Below are positions 46,898 to 58,415 of a stretch of DNA of 64,000 nucleotides, piece by piece. The first letter of the stretch is position 1. Each line of letters begins with the position of its first letter. The position numbers and the translations under genes were made by a program. The notes below the pieces were generated by a model. It had not been told where the DNA came from. It saw nothing but the letters and a program-made list of their open reading frames with translations, and ran no database searches. Source of the stretch: Luzula sylvatica (taxonomy: Eukaryota > Streptophyta > Magnoliopsida > Poales > Juncaceae); NCBI GenBank assembly GCA_946800325.1, contig OX326961.1:2148655-2212654 (forward strand), read 5' to 3'.

Positions 46898-48846
46898 CTT
46901 GAAACTTTTATCACAGATCAAAACCAAAACAAACAAGCTATCATATTTTTTATAGAATTTTTTATGCAATAATGAATTAAATAAAAATAAGAGATTAAGC
47001 ACTGGACAGAAAAGTTAGAGACTCATAAACTAAATTTCAAAAATGCATAACAAATCAAAAATGAAAGGAATGAGGTGAAATAAATTTGTACACAAACTAG
47101 GAATGATCTAGAGTTAGAAACATATTTTTATGGGATTTTCTATGCATATATGAAATAACTAAAAATGGAAGAGTGATTACTGGACAGAAAACTCAGAGAG
47201 ACACAAATTAAATCCTAGAAAATAGGAAATGAATGCAAAAATTACCAAATTCGACATGGATGATATATAGTATTTAACATACCTAAATTGAATTTTTATG
47301 GATTTTTTCTAGATTTAAAACTATTTTATTTACAATTCCTAAACAGAAACTCAGAAATTCATATCTTAAACTTTGAAAATGGATAAAAAATTGGAAAATT
47401 TAGAAATAACATGAAATAAAATCCTACAAAAACTAGACATCATCAAGATTCAGAAACATATTTGTAGGAGATTTAAATTGATCTAAAACTATTTTTAACC
47501 TAATTTCTAAACAGCACTAAACAGAAACTCAGGAATTCAGGATCTCAACTTTGAAATTGAATAACAAATAGGAAAATTTATGAAATGCTATGAACTAAAA
47601 TTCTACGGAAACTAGACAGTATAAAGATTCAGAAAAGCATTTAAAAGAGATTTAACTAGATCTATAACTATTTTTTAACCTAATTATCAAAACTGATCAG
47701 AATTAAAAGCAATTTCACAAGAACAAATATTATAAAATTTCTAAATGAGAAAATGAGTGATTCTGTCACTAAACAAGATTCAAAAGTTCAACAAATAACA
47801 GGAATAACAAGAAATTCATGAACACAAAACTGAAAAATTATAAAAATGTCCCTACAAAGAAAGATAATACCAAAATGGAGAGAGATGCATGGAATGGAGT
47901 GAAACCTTCTTGATCCCTTCTTGGCACTCCAAGGAAGCTTGAGAAACACCAGGTTGGATCTTGAGAGGCGTGGGACCCACTGAACCAACCTTAGTGACTG
48001 ATGTACATATACATAAATTTACGATACTATATATGATTTGATAATACAGATGAAAATTAAAATGTGAAAAATGATTTGGTAATATAAATATAGCATGCTT
48101 GTTTTATTTTCAATAAACATGATACACCATAACATAATGATACAATAATCACTGATAGAGTGATAGCACAACTTTGAATACACGATTCCATCATGAAATA
48201 AATTAAAATATTGACACAAATGCTAAAGCAAATAATATCCACCTGAAAGATCATAAATAGTTAGCACAAACCAGAGGTACAACGACCATAGATCAAACAA
48301 TTAATACGACCAGGTCCATAGATCAATCAAATAATAGGGGATTCATGATATTTTAAATTTAGACTGGGTTATATTATAAAAAAAATCCTACGAATAATAC
48401 ACCATGAATAATCAATTTTTATTTATACAAAAAAACAATTTTATATTTATCAAAATTACACCATACATACACCATTTTCAAATATATTCATTAACAATCC
48501 ATATTTACTGGGCCGAAACTCGCTTCGAAGAAGGAAAGTGGTATGGAAGATAGGGCATAACAAAAATACTTTGGATATGGTATAATTTACCATGGGCCTG
48601 GTATTTTCGTAAATATTTTGGATATTGTATAATTCAAAAACACTAGAATTACAGAAACAATCTACAGAATTAGCACCGAAGTGTTAAAATTAGAAATTAG
48701 AGGAGATTAAATAGGTGGGTCCCAGTTATATTTTACATACAAAATTTAAAATCGGGAGGACTTCGGTGATTTGTGTATGGGACCCTATCATTTTTGGGTA
48801 TAATTTATGTCTTTGAGGCGAGACATTAATGATTACTCGAATTTTT
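46898..48846. repeat. AT-rich DNA with a four-copy degenerate tandem repeat
   Basis: Between about 46985 and 47700 four diverged units of about 160-180 bp begin with GACAGAAA.CTCAGA-like sequence (starts near 47004, 47183, 47342, 47520). Each includes CTAGAC..GATTCAGAAA-like and GGGATTT/GGAGATTT segments. The last two are most alike. The rest (47710-48846) shows no gene; small minus-strand open frames are AT-rich and without similarity. Confidence 0.6.
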
Positions 48847-48889
48847 TTCAAAAAAAATAAAAATAAAATAAGTTACCCATTGATACCCT

Positions 48890-49983
48890 TCTTTTTATCT
48901 TGTAAGAAACCCCGATTAAACTCTCCCCAAAATTCGCAATTTGAGATGCAATCACACACATCACCACTTGTTTCAAATTGACCTGTTGATAAAATACGAA
49001 ATAATGTAATCGAATAAAATAAATATTTTCAAGCAATTGATTGAATCTGAATAGTTATAAAAAAGATTAATTGATTAAAAAAAAAAAGCAATACTAGCAA
49101 GAAGAATCGAAGCAAATAAACCAGCTATGGTTCCTTCGACACTCACTGCCCCTTCGGTACCTCTCGGTACCACTTTAAAATTCCTCACAAAATACCTGCT
49201 CTAAAAACTAATAGATCTATATATTATTACAATTTCATAACTAATAAATGTAAATGAAAATTGGTACGAATAAAGCTCACGTAGTATTGCCATAGGCCTT
49301 GCCATTTTCACTCGAAGCAGTGTCGCTCAATTTGGTACCAAATCTCGCAACAAACCCTAATTTCCATAATGGAGAGAAACTCGCTCCTCCAAATGAAGAG
49401 AGTGACAGGAAAGCACACACCGAACCTGCCACACCGGACCCAATCATACTGCATGGTCCTCTTCTTCCTCTTCGTTTTTCAGCTACGTCCATGGCTTCTT
49501 TTTGCCCTATTTTCACCTTCGTAGCTGCTGTTCCCCGTTGATTGAATGTATCTTCTCATTAGTGGTGAGAAATAAACGAGGGGATTTAATTGAACTGATT
49601 TCCACGTCGTAGGGGAGTTAGGCCGAAAGCACGCGATGTCATGAATTTATCTTCTCATGAATGTATCTTCGTAGCTACTAGAAGGAATCCAGTTAGGCCG
49701 AAAGCACGCCATGTCAGCGTTCCGAGGATAAAAGCGGATCCAATGCCGGAAATTGAGAGTCCAGTTGCGAGGATTGGAGATCCGAGAACGAATATCAGGA
49801 GATTACTAGCCAGAGCCGATTTCCATGTCGGAGGGGAGTTTGGAAGAGATCGTTAATGGTCGTCCCCAGTTCCGGCAGGCCAGAAAGAGGGAAAGCATCT
49901 AATGACAGAGATCGTTTTGGAAGTGAAGCGAGAGAAAGAGTGGTCTGAGTGGACTGGAGAGAGAGGGACGAAGGGAACGCCAT
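48890..49983 (-). pseudogene. VTE6: VTE6-like (DUF92, phytyl-phosphate kinase) pseudogene with introns
   Basis: Minus strand from ATG 49983: a transit-peptide-like start (MAFPSSLSLQSTQ), then in a shifted frame WKSALASNLLIFVLGSPILA, TGLSISGIGSAFILGTLTWR, AFGLTGFLLVAT. A stop and a local duplication follow, then GTAATKVKIGQKEAMDVAEK, RRGRRGPCSMIGSGVAGSVC, GKAYGNTT (to donor at 49281). After a spliceable intron, exon 49195 onward gives YFVRNFKVVPRGTEGAVSVE; the next exon starts at 48982 with ASQIANFGESLIG and goes out of frame. VTE6 acts in the chloroplast envelope in phytol salvage for tocopherol synthesis. Introns are kept, so this is a duplicated copy, not a retrocopy. At least two frameshifts and a premature stop make it a pseudogene; the 3' exon is missing. 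Confidence 0.8.
49550..49720. repeat. Small internal duplication inside the VTE6-like pseudogene
   Basis: The string TTAGGCCGAAAGCACGC is present at about 49618 and 49692, and GAATGTATCTTC at about 49543 and 49658. The pieces are re-copied coding sequence (AFGL and surrounding codons), and they introduce the stop after FLLVATKIHS. Confidence 0.75.
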
Positions 49984-50249
49984 TAGAGTATTTTTTCACA
50001 AAGAACCCTAACATTGTATGAAAAGCAAAAATAACCCTTTCTCAAAATAAAAAGTATACTCCCACAACCCGAAAATTGATTCTCGGTTATTATTAAAGCA
50101 GGCCCAGTATATATACGTCAAACAAATCAAGGATTAGATTAGAATTCGAATTCGAATTTGAATTATCGGATCATCTATCTAGTTAAAAGCCTTGTTCCGC
50201 CTTCTCCATGTCGTTTTTCCCCCCTTTTAGCCGCTAGGTTTCACTTTGC

Positions 50250-50685
50250 TGTAACAACCCTAGGTGGATTATTACGAATAAGTCCTCGATCAATTCAAGA
50301 ATCGTACACAGCGGATTGAATTGGTATTAGAGAAGAGAATTTAGGGAAAAGAAGATTGAATTTCTCTATCAAGAAATTCAATATCTCAGATCGCTATTAC
50401 ACTCAAAAGTGATTCATTACAACGATACCCTCTCTCCTCTGTTACAGACTATTTATATGTCTTATAATAACGACAAAAGTCATTATCTATCCTTCATCTA
50501 ATTAATTCCCTACACCTGGTACACGAACTCTAGCTCCTAATATTAGCTTGGTGTACAGAACCATATCTGCATACTCCTTAGTTCTCCTCTTGCAATCTGA
50601 TTGGTTATTAAGGCATTTATGCATAAATGCCCCTCCTTTATTTATTATTACTACTGTACTATGATCAATCTTATTGATCATTACA
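50250..50685 (-). mobile_element. Solo LTR, 436 bp
   Basis: Plus-strand ends are TGTAACAACCCTAGG (50250) and TGATCATTACA (50685), flanked on both sides by TTTGC (50245-50249 and 50686-50690), a 5-bp target duplication. On the minus strand ACATATAAATAGTCTG (about 50465-50450) looks like a TATA box followed by a purine-rich R/U5 part ending CTAGGGTTGTTACA. No internal retrotransposon sequence remains, so it arose by LTR-LTR recombination. Confidence 0.88.
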
Positions 50686-50690
50686 TTTGC

Positions 50691-52018
50691 TCTCACTATT
50701 CGTTCTTCAATGTTCTCCTAAATTTCTGATGAAATTGTTTAAGCACACTTTATTCTTTGGTTTGATTCGTGATGTGCTTGATATTTGAGCCCTTCTTCCT
50801 TCGATCTGTTTGTTTTTCTTAGATTTTATAAAAAAAAAAATGAAAAATTAGATTTTATAAATTTATTTGTACAGTAATTATGATTTATCCTCGTCAATTA
50901 AAATAACATCCATTTGAAAATTATTTTCAAAACAATTATATGTCGATTTTTCTTTCTCTCTAATTTACTCTTTGAAAGTTTGATTTTGGGCCAAATGATG
51001 TTGGAATATTGCGCAAGGGTTTTGAGCAAAGCTTTTATACTAAGCTGCTATGAAACGAATATCATGAATAAATACCATCCTGATGGCTCTTTAATTGCAA
51101 ATAACAGTTCAATAGTTTTGCAAATTTTGGAAAAAATTGTTACTGAAGTTTTTAACCATTTTGATAGTATTATCAAGATATATTCTTCTTTCATCAAAAT
51201 GAATTCCTCCTAGCCACACTACATTACATATTATGAAATAATTACTTGGTTGTTTAAAAGAGCCTAAAGAAAGAAAAGGACCAAGATTAAGATAAAAGGG
51301 ACATGATAATAAGTATTCACAATTTTTCATCTTTGTTTAATCAATTCTGAAATTGGTGCCACAATTTTGAATGAAACTAGTGAGTCTGTATTACGATTTT
51401 TCATTAATTTGAATGTCGAATTTGAAATGCAGCGTTTTTTTAAAACGATTGTGACTAAATCCTGTGATATGTACATTTGTAGTTACGGATTTGTGTGAAG
51501 TTGCACCGAGACTTGATTTGAAAAAGAAAAATTGAAACATTTTGAATTTAATCATTCAAAATTCTGAATTAGAACGACTGCAAAAACTATTGGATTTAAT
51601 CTTTGTGTGATACAATTTGAACTTCACGAAAGGTAAATGTATTCAAGTTTTATTCATAAAGACATTTTTCATTTTTTATTTTTATTTTTAAATTTAGGGA
51701 TGGATGGAAAAAATGCAGAGTCATTGGATCATATTAGTTTTGATAATATGAATTTATTGGGCGATTTGTGAAGAACGCGAGTTTACTCAGTGGAGATGGA
51801 TTTTAATTGGGCAATCGAAGGATCCATTAATTCATTAGCTCTAGATGTTAATGTAGAATCGCATGCTACTACTACTAATGTTATAACAACTTTGATGACC
51901 CCTATTCATCGATAGGTACTTTCGCGTTTTCATTTACTCCTCTAAAATATTTCCCAAATATCACATGTATCCTTCAAAAAAATGAAAATACCTTATTTAG
52001 TAATTTACCTTTTAAAAT
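50691..52018. other. Spacer without recognisable gene
   Basis: AT-rich sequence with only short open frames and no recognisable similarity, repeat structure or transposon ends. Confidence 0.4.
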
Positions 52019-52054
52019 TTACAAATATATGTATAAATGCGAAAATGTGAGTAC

Positions 52055-52297
52055 CTTTTGCTTTCTAGCGTACAAGCAATCCAAAAACAAAGAAAGATCA
52101 TTTCCATGTAAAGCTTGTTTAAGCAACACGTGTACTGAATCAGTGCTCGAAGGAATCGGAATCGGGTTCGGGCTTTGGTTATTATCGGTAACCATGACAG
52201 GAGAGAGCTCGTTATTAGGGTTTTGGGTTTTAGAGAGAGACAGAGATTCGGCCCCAAATCGTGTAAAGAAGCAATTATGCATTTTGCTGATGCACAA
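52055..52297 (-). pseudogene. Single exon resembling a Utp12-domain (WDR43/UTP5-like) gene
   Basis: Minus strand from ATG 52297. After a variable serine/proline-rich part comes SVHVLLKQALHGNDLSLFLDC, then LYARKQKV, and a donor AAAAG|GTACTCAC at about 52051. The LLKQAL.xxDLSLLLDCLY pattern recalls the start of the Utp12 domain of small-subunit processome proteins. Neither upstream WD repeats nor a following exon is visible on this side, so this is a gene fragment. The match is short and from memory, hence the modest confidence. Confidence 0.35.
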
Positions 52298-53372
52298 AGT
52301 TAAAATTCCATAGTATCTTAATTAAGGATGTTCATTCGGTCGGTTCGGTTCAAACCAAACCGAATAAGGCCAAACCGATTTAAACCGAACACCAAACCGA
52401 ACCGTTTTAACTTTCGAACCGATTAAAAACCGAACCGAATAAATCGAATTCTTATTCGGTTGAACAGAATAAGAAATATTATAATTTTTAAATAAAATTA
52501 AATTTATCAAAATAATTATATTTTATTTATCGAAAAATATGAAAACATATTATAAAATATAATTACATTATTTTATAGAATTATTATATCAATTTTTTAT
52601 ATTTTAACATTAACATATTAAAAATTACGAAAAATGAGATGTTATTCGGTCGGTTTGGTTTAACTGGTTTTCGGAACATCAAAACCGAATTGAACCGAAT
52701 AAATCGAACAATACAATTTTTTTAACCGAATCGAACCAAATAATCCGAAAAACCGAACCAATTAAACCGAATTCGGCCGGTTCGGTTCAGTATCCGAATA
52801 AACCGAACCGTTTGAACACCCCTAAATTCTTAATTACTTCAAATCCTACAAGCAACATAGAAAAAAAAAAAAATCCAGATAAGTTAAAATAAAATGGCAA
52901 CCTATATTTCTTATCTTTCACATTAATTCAAGAGAGAGAACTCATCATAACTTGAAATTTTATCTATTGCTACAATATAAAAGTAGTAACTACAGCTCTT
53001 AGCATATTTCACCGGATCCTCAAGCCTAGACCTCCTGCTTGCCAAACCTTTACTATAAACTAATTCAAAAGCAAACCTGATTTAGAAGGACTTTTTTGCG
53101 AGAAAAAAAAATATATGTAAACATAGGGGCTTTTTGCAACTACCGAGTTACGGAGATCACAAAACAAAACCATATTTTTAAATTTGTAAAATATAATTAA
53201 TTAAAACATATTTTTATTATGTAAATTTTTTATGGGTACTTACTGTTACAAAAATGACATCAACGCATATGCAAATTGCTACAGTACAGAGATCACCGAA
53301 CCAATTTCAAATAGAAATCCAGGGAAAATATATGCACTGATTTCCTTCGAATATATACAAAAAAAATAACTA
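52280..53372. repeat. Left arm of a large inverted repeat (52.3 and 58.4 kb)
   Basis: Apart from the MITE (52325-52827) and an insertion at about 53150-53300, this arm matches the reverse complement of 57990-58415. Anchors are TTCAAATCCTACAAGCAACATAG, AAAATAAAATGGCAACCT, CTCCTGCTTGCCAAACC and AATCCAGGGAAA (53315 region), each with a diverged partner in the right arm. Confidence 0.75.
52325..52827. mobile_element. MITE with TIR GG.TGTTCA.xCGGT and 9-bp target duplication
   Basis: The left end reads AGGATGTTCATTCGGTCGG and the right end CGAACCGTTTGAACACCCCT, forming terminal inverted repeats. The same 9-mer TCTTAATTA flanks both ends (52316-52324 and 52828-52836). A 9-bp duplication points to a Mutator-type transposase. 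Subterminal parts are dense in CCGAACC/GGTTCGG. Without the insert the flanks join into a sequence homologous to 58350-58390 (reverse complement), which confirms the borders. Confidence 0.8.
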
Positions 53373-53692
53373 ATAATTGAACCATATCAATTTGGAACTG
53401 ACAAATATGAATAGAATAAAAGAAATTAAACTAAACTAAATTATAATTTGTAAAAGTAACAAATCTTATTATCTAATAATATCAGTAACGTTAACAAAAT
53501 CAAATTTCAAAATCAAATCTTATTAACAACGGTAACAAAATCTTTAATATTAACGTTAATCTTTCGATATTTATACAAAACGAACTCGGTCTACTGTATA
53601 ATTGCCACGCCGTACATGATATTCTCCTTTGGTGCACATCTCATTCTGTGTGCCGAGTTTAGGGAGTAAGTAGCACCGCCAGTTCACCTATC

Positions 53693-53701
53693 CTATATAT
53701 C
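53693..53701 (+). promoter_or_regulatory. Possible TATA box of the small spliced gene
   Basis: CTATATATC lies about 30 bp before a long pyrimidine-rich stretch (TCTCCTTTCTCTCTTCC-type, 53755-53815) that looks like a plant 5' untranslated leader. Confidence 0.4.
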
Positions 53702-53923
53702 TATTCTCCGTCGTCTTCTGCATCTTATTCATTCATTCTCACCAAAGCAAATCCCCTCTATTCTCCTTTCTCTCTTCCAAGTCTTCTTCTCTCCTCTCCC
53801 TTGTTCTCTATTCCACAAAAGAAAAGAACCATACAGATACTCTCAGCGAAGACCAATGTTCTATTCCGTAGATTATTCAACTAGGAGACGAGATAAGAAA
53901 TCGAAACTGGAGAAGACACGAGA

Positions 53924-54740
53924 ATGATGTATTTTCGGACGATCAGACCTCTTCAATGGACGAAATTCATGGTTAACGTGAGATTGGTTACCAAACAGAC
54001 AAGAGAATGTAAGTGTTTGTCCTCAATTTTTTGGTTTTGAGATTCTTTGATTAGAATTAATGGTTTTGAGTACCCCCAAATCAAGAAAGTAAAACATTTA
54101 GCTTTGTTTTCTGTTGTCCTTTCTTTGATTTGTTCTAGCACGAGCCTTTTCTATGTTTGACTGTGATATTCGATTTCGATTTTCACTTAATTTTTGTAGT
54201 GGTTTTGAATACCCCCAATTGCCTGTCTTATGTCTTAGTTTTCTATCCATGAGGAGTTTGTTATCAATTTTTCCATGAATAGACACATGTCTGTCAATTA
54301 ATAGCATTTATTGCCAATTTTTTAATTTATAGACATGTTTGATTTCTTCACCTGTTAATAACTGATAAAATTTTGTAAATTTTTGGAACACCTTTTCATT
54401 CTCTTTTTTTTGGCCTGAACATCCTCACAATTTTAATCTTTAAATCTGCAATATTACTTCATCAAAAATCCTAAATGATTTGTTTGTTGTCTTTTCAGTT
54501 CCATCAAGAATTAAAGTTTGGCACGTCCAACTGGGGAGAAGATTTTGTATGTTGAAGTGAGTTCCATCATTCAAAGAAATTAACTTGAAGGGCTGATTGT
54601 TAATTGTTAAATAAAAAAAAATATCTTATACCAATTTCAGAGATGATTTTGAAGGGCTGATTTACTACTAAATTCTGATTTTCAGAATGGCGAAGCAGCT
54701 CAACCCCTGGACGATCCCGAGCTCGGAACTATCTTCTTAG
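53924..54740 (+). CDS. Hypothetical small protein, three exons (65 aa)
   Basis: I do not recognise this protein. Exons 53924-54008, 54499-54556 and 54686-54740 have total length 198 bp, divisible by three, and read open through both junctions. Splice signals are good: GAAT|GTAAGT, TTTTCAG|TTCC, TTGAA|GTGAGT, TTTTCAG|AATGG. The peptide starts MMYFRTIRPLQWTKF, is basic (GRRFCMLK) and ends NPWTIPSSELSS. An upstream 23-codon frame starts at about 53856. A possible fourth exon starts at 55026 after TTTTTTCAG, so the transcript may continue as 3' untranslated sequence, or the whole may be a non-coding RNA. No paralogue or domain is seen. Confidence 0.35.
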
Positions 54741-55224
54741 CAATGTAAAAATTCATTTCTCTTTTTTTTTTGTCACGCCATCAAGTTGATTTTCTTGGGA
54801 AATTTGCATAAAAGCCCCTGCTACAATACCCCTGCATTATAATTATTTTTTAAAAAAACCCACCATTCTACAAAACATCTAGAAACAGGTCCCTGCATTT
54901 TTTTTGTGATACAGGGACTTTTTTGCAATTTAGTAGTAATGCATGGACTTTGTCGTAACTTTCTCATTTGTTTTAACCTGCATATTTTCAATTATTTGAT
55001 TTTTATCTTATATTTCTTTTTTCAGGCAATTGAACAAGCAATGTCAGAGTTCATTTATCTTCAACAATGATTCTAACAAAGAGAACCAACAAATAATGAA
55101 GAAAAAACAACATTTTCATCATGCATTGGGTTAAATGGCATGAATAAGATTTTCAAAATTCACTTAATTTGAAGTATGTAACTGTGTATTGTGTGTGCAT
55201 GATCTGTATGTGTGTGTTTGTGTG

Positions 55225-55250
55225 ATCTCTTGTGTGAGTGATGTGTGTGT

Positions 55251-55281
<31 letters not shown>

Positions 55282-55316
55282 GGGGGGGTGTGTGTGTGTG
55301 TGTGTGTGTGTGTCAT
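55225..55316 (+). repeat. (GT)n microsatellite with a central G-run
   Basis: GT repeats on both sides flank about 24 consecutive G at 55265-55288. This composition is prone to length errors in sequencing and assembly. Confidence 0.9.
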
Positions 55317-55375
55317 CTGTATGTATGTGTATATGGTGTTGTATATACACTATTTGTATTTTGCAGGTGTACGCC

Positions 55376-55955
55376 AGGAGAGGTGGGGTCCGGCCCAAAG
55401 AGGGCCCGGGCCCGTGGGTAGGGAGTGGGTCCGGCCCAAAGTCGGCCCGGACCCGTGGGAAGGGAGGGGGTCCGGCCCAAAGAGGGGCCCGGTAGGCCCG
55501 GTCCGCGGAGGGAGGGGGCTCCGACCCAAAGATGGGTTGGGCCCATGGGGGTCCGGCCCAAAGATGGGTTGGGCCCGTGGGGGTCTGGCCAAAGAGGGGC
55601 CGGGGCTCGTGGGGGAGGGGTCCGGCCCAAAGAAGGTCCGGGTCCGAGGGGGGAGGGTGGGTCCAGCCCAAAGATGGTCCGGGCCCGGGCCCGCGGGGAG
55701 GAGACACCTCGGGGGGTGGGGGGGTTCGGGTCGCGGGGAGGAGGCACCCGGATCCGCCCCGGGGGGGAGGGTCCGGGTCGGGGGACCCGGCGCCCCTGGG
55801 AGGGGGGGAGGGTCCGGGTCGGGGGACCCGGATCCGCTCCGGGGAGGGGGGGGAGGGTCCGGGTCGGGGGACCCGGATCCGTCCCGGGGAGGGGAGTCCG
55901 GGTCGGGGGACCCGGATCCGTCCCGGGGAGGGGGAGTCCGGGTCGGGGGATTCTT
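55376..55955. repeat. G-rich minisatellite island
   Basis: Two unit families follow each other. Family 1 (about 55385-55700, roughly 40-45 bp) has GGGTCCGGCCCAAAGA and GGGCCCGTGGG. Family 2 (about 55757-55950, about 45-50 bp) has GGTCCGGGTCGGGGGACCCG and GATCCG..CCGGGGAGGGG. The whole 570 bp is G-rich on the plus strand in an AT-rich neighbourhood and has many G-tracts able to form quadruplexes. Long open frames on both strands (such as one from 55992 down to 55153) are a consequence of the composition and are not called as genes. Confidence 0.9.
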
Positions 55956-56329
55956 TTAAATGTATGGTAGAGAGTTTTTTTGGAGTTTCCAAAAATATTG
56001 AGATTCTTTTAAAATTTCCTTCATTTTTTTGGAGTTTTTTTGAAATTTTTCCTTCATTTAATTATACAATTCAGAATTGAGTGCAGATAAAAAGAATATT
56101 TAGGCAGCGTATGAACAACTAAACAAGGAAAAACATAAATGATGAAAGAAATCCTATTATGAATTATGCAAAAATATAGTTTCTCTCAAGTGCGAATCAT
56201 AAAAACATTCTAAATGTTTCAAAATAAAAAATAGTTGCTGATAAAAATAAGAGAGTATAAATTTTATTTCATTATATTGTCCCAAAACATATTGCCCGAG
56301 TAATTTTTGCACTTCAGTTTTTTGGATAA

Positions 56330-57483
56330 CTCACTGCAAATGCCAAACCCTTGGCCGATCTCCCTGTCCCGAAATTTATCGATCTTTTCGAGGCAAGTGA
56401 GTCCTTGCTTCCAGCCTTTGATGGCTTTATCACTTCACTGGCCTGTCAAATCTCCAAGCAAGACTCTCTATGCATCATCGTTGATATGTTTCTTGGATGG
56501 ACTGTACAGGTGGCACACAAACACAGAGCCTTCCACTCTATTTTTCTCACCACCGGAGCCTTCGGCGGAGCAATGTACTTCTCTTTGTGGACGAATCTCC
56601 CTCATACTCAGACTAGTAATGATCCATTTCCTCTGCTCAAATACCCAGAGATCCTCATTTACAGATCTCAACTCACAAAGTTTCTTTTAATCGCCGATGG
56701 GACGGATCGACTATCTGTTTTTCTTCAAAGGCAATTATCCCTTGGGCACAAGACCGATGCAATGATAGTCAATACCGTTACGGAGTTCGAATCTTATGGA
56801 CTCGAATTGTTAAGAGAAATGCTCAAAATCCCAATTCGGGCCGTGGGTCCTTTACTTAGTTCCCACGATAAATCACCATTGTTATCGAAGGAAGAATGTG
56901 GAGTTATGAAATGGTTAGATTCGCACCAAACCGGGTCTGTCTTGTACATATCGTTTGGTTCTTGGAACACGATTCTTCCCAAGCAAATGATGGAGCTTGC
57001 GATGGGTTTGGAAACGGGTAACCACCCGTTTATTTGGGCCATTAGACCACCGGTCGGCTTGGATGTGAAATGCGAGTTCGAAGATGAATGGCTACCTCCA
57101 GAATTTAAGAAAAGAATGGAGCAAAAAAACAAGGGGCTGTTAATTCATGGATGGGCTCCGCAATTGAGGATTCTCGGCCACAAATCTACCGGAGGTTTCT
57201 TTAGCCATTGCGGTTGGAATTCGGTACTCGAAAGCTTGAGCAACGGCGTACCCATCATTGCTTGGCCACTCAGAGGAGAGCAATTTTTTAATGCGAGGAT
57301 GTTGGTCGAGTTGGTAAAGAGATGGTGGAGATGGTGATGGGACGAAATGCGAAGGCGAGAAAGATGAGAGAAAAGGCGGAAGAGATTGGGAAGACGGTGA
57401 AGAAGGCATGGCAGCGTCAACAAGGCTCGTCAGAGAAGGGTTTGTTAGATTATCTCGATTCGGCAAGAGCTCGCATCACTTAA
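56330..57483 (+). pseudogene. UDP-glycosyltransferase (UGT92-like) pseudogene
   Basis: From 56351 (a Leu codon, no ATG) the frame reads a plant UGT from LADLPVPKFIDLFEASESLL. It contains KWLDSHQTGSVLYISFGSWN, HPFIWAIRPPVG and a full 44-residue PSPG box at 57152-57283 (WAPQLRILGH...HCGWNSVLE...WPLRGEQ). The final Gln is typical of UDP-glucose users. The first about 100 residues, including the catalytic His region, are missing: an in-frame stop lies at 56327 and no upstream exon is seen. Soon after the PSPG box the frame ends at 57337 (KRWWRW) because a segment is lost; the C-terminal part resumes in another frame (EMVMGRNAKARKMREKAEEI, GKTVKKAWQRQQGSSEKGLL) to about 57480. Such enzymes glycosylate small molecules in the cytosol. 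This copy cannot be active. Confidence 0.88.
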
Positions 57484-57985
57484 ATGGACGTTTTTTTTTC
57501 TTTACATTGCCGTTAAAACTTAAAACTATGTATCTATCTTTTTTTATTTCTAACATTATTTTGATCCAATTGATGCTTACCATTTTTTTACTGAAACAAA
57601 CGCAAATGTTCATGTCTTACAAACCTGATACAGAATTGTTATAAATTTTAATTTTTGTGGCTAGAATGAAAGTGAACAAGCCTTGCAAAAGGATAATTTC
57701 CAATTGAGATTTGGTTTTAACTCCAGTATTCCCCACGCCGAATGCATTCCGGTTCATTTAACACAGCCCAATCTTCGTCACGCGCCCACTCTTGCTCACG
57801 TGATATCTCGGCCCTCTTTATGCTACGATATGTAAACACGATCTCGGCCCTCCCTCTGCGACGATCTGGAATCATGATTTCAACAAAACGGATGCTCGTT
57901 TACAAATTTTATTCGGATCCGAATAGTATTTGGATCCCTCAAAAAATTAACTCTGATAAGCAGACAATCTTTCATAATTCCTTCC
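57484..57985. other. Spacer right of the UGT pseudogene
   Basis: No gene. A moderately GC-rich stretch at 57740-57870 repeats the phrase ATCTCGGCCCTC (57807 and 57842). Confidence 0.4.
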
Positions 57986-57989
57986 ATAT

Positions 57990-58415
57990 CTTCAAAAAAT
58001 ACATGATATACTGAATTTTAAGTTAATTTTTGTATATATTCGAAAGCAATCGATGCATATAATTTCCCTGGATTTCGATTTGAAAAACGCCCCTCTATTT
58101 ATATTTTTTGTTTGCAAAAAAGTCCCTCTGAAATCTAAATCACTTGTCTTCGAATTAGTTTATATAGGTTTGGCAAGCAGGAGGACTCGGCATGAGTATT
58201 TGCCTATTTGGTGAAATATGCTGAGAGCTGAGCTCCAGTTACAACTTAAGTTATTATGAGTTGTCTGGAATTATATAGGAAAAATAAGGAAAATACAGGT
58301 TGCCATTTTATTTTATCTTCTCTCCATTATTTTTTCTAGGTTACTTATAGGATTGAATTAATTAAAGATATTATGAACATTTTCTTTGAAATTATAGCTT
58401 GATGCATTAGAGTAT
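57990..58415. repeat. Right arm of the large inverted repeat
   Basis: This is the reverse complement partner of 52280-53372, as described there. In this arm no MITE is present, so it shows the undisturbed order. The arm includes AAGCAGGAGGACTCGGC, CAGGTTGCCATTTTATTTTA and CTAGGTTACTTATAGGATTG. Confidence 0.75.

Noticed and set aside
55153..55992. Long proline/arginine-rich open frames on both strands of the G-rich repeat
   Set aside because: They follow from repeat units and base composition; several frames on both strands are open at once and none resembles a protein family.
56307..56690. Plus-strand open frame overlapping the start of the UGT
   Set aside because: It is out of frame with the UGT motifs; the UGT frame has the PSPG box and conserved blocks.
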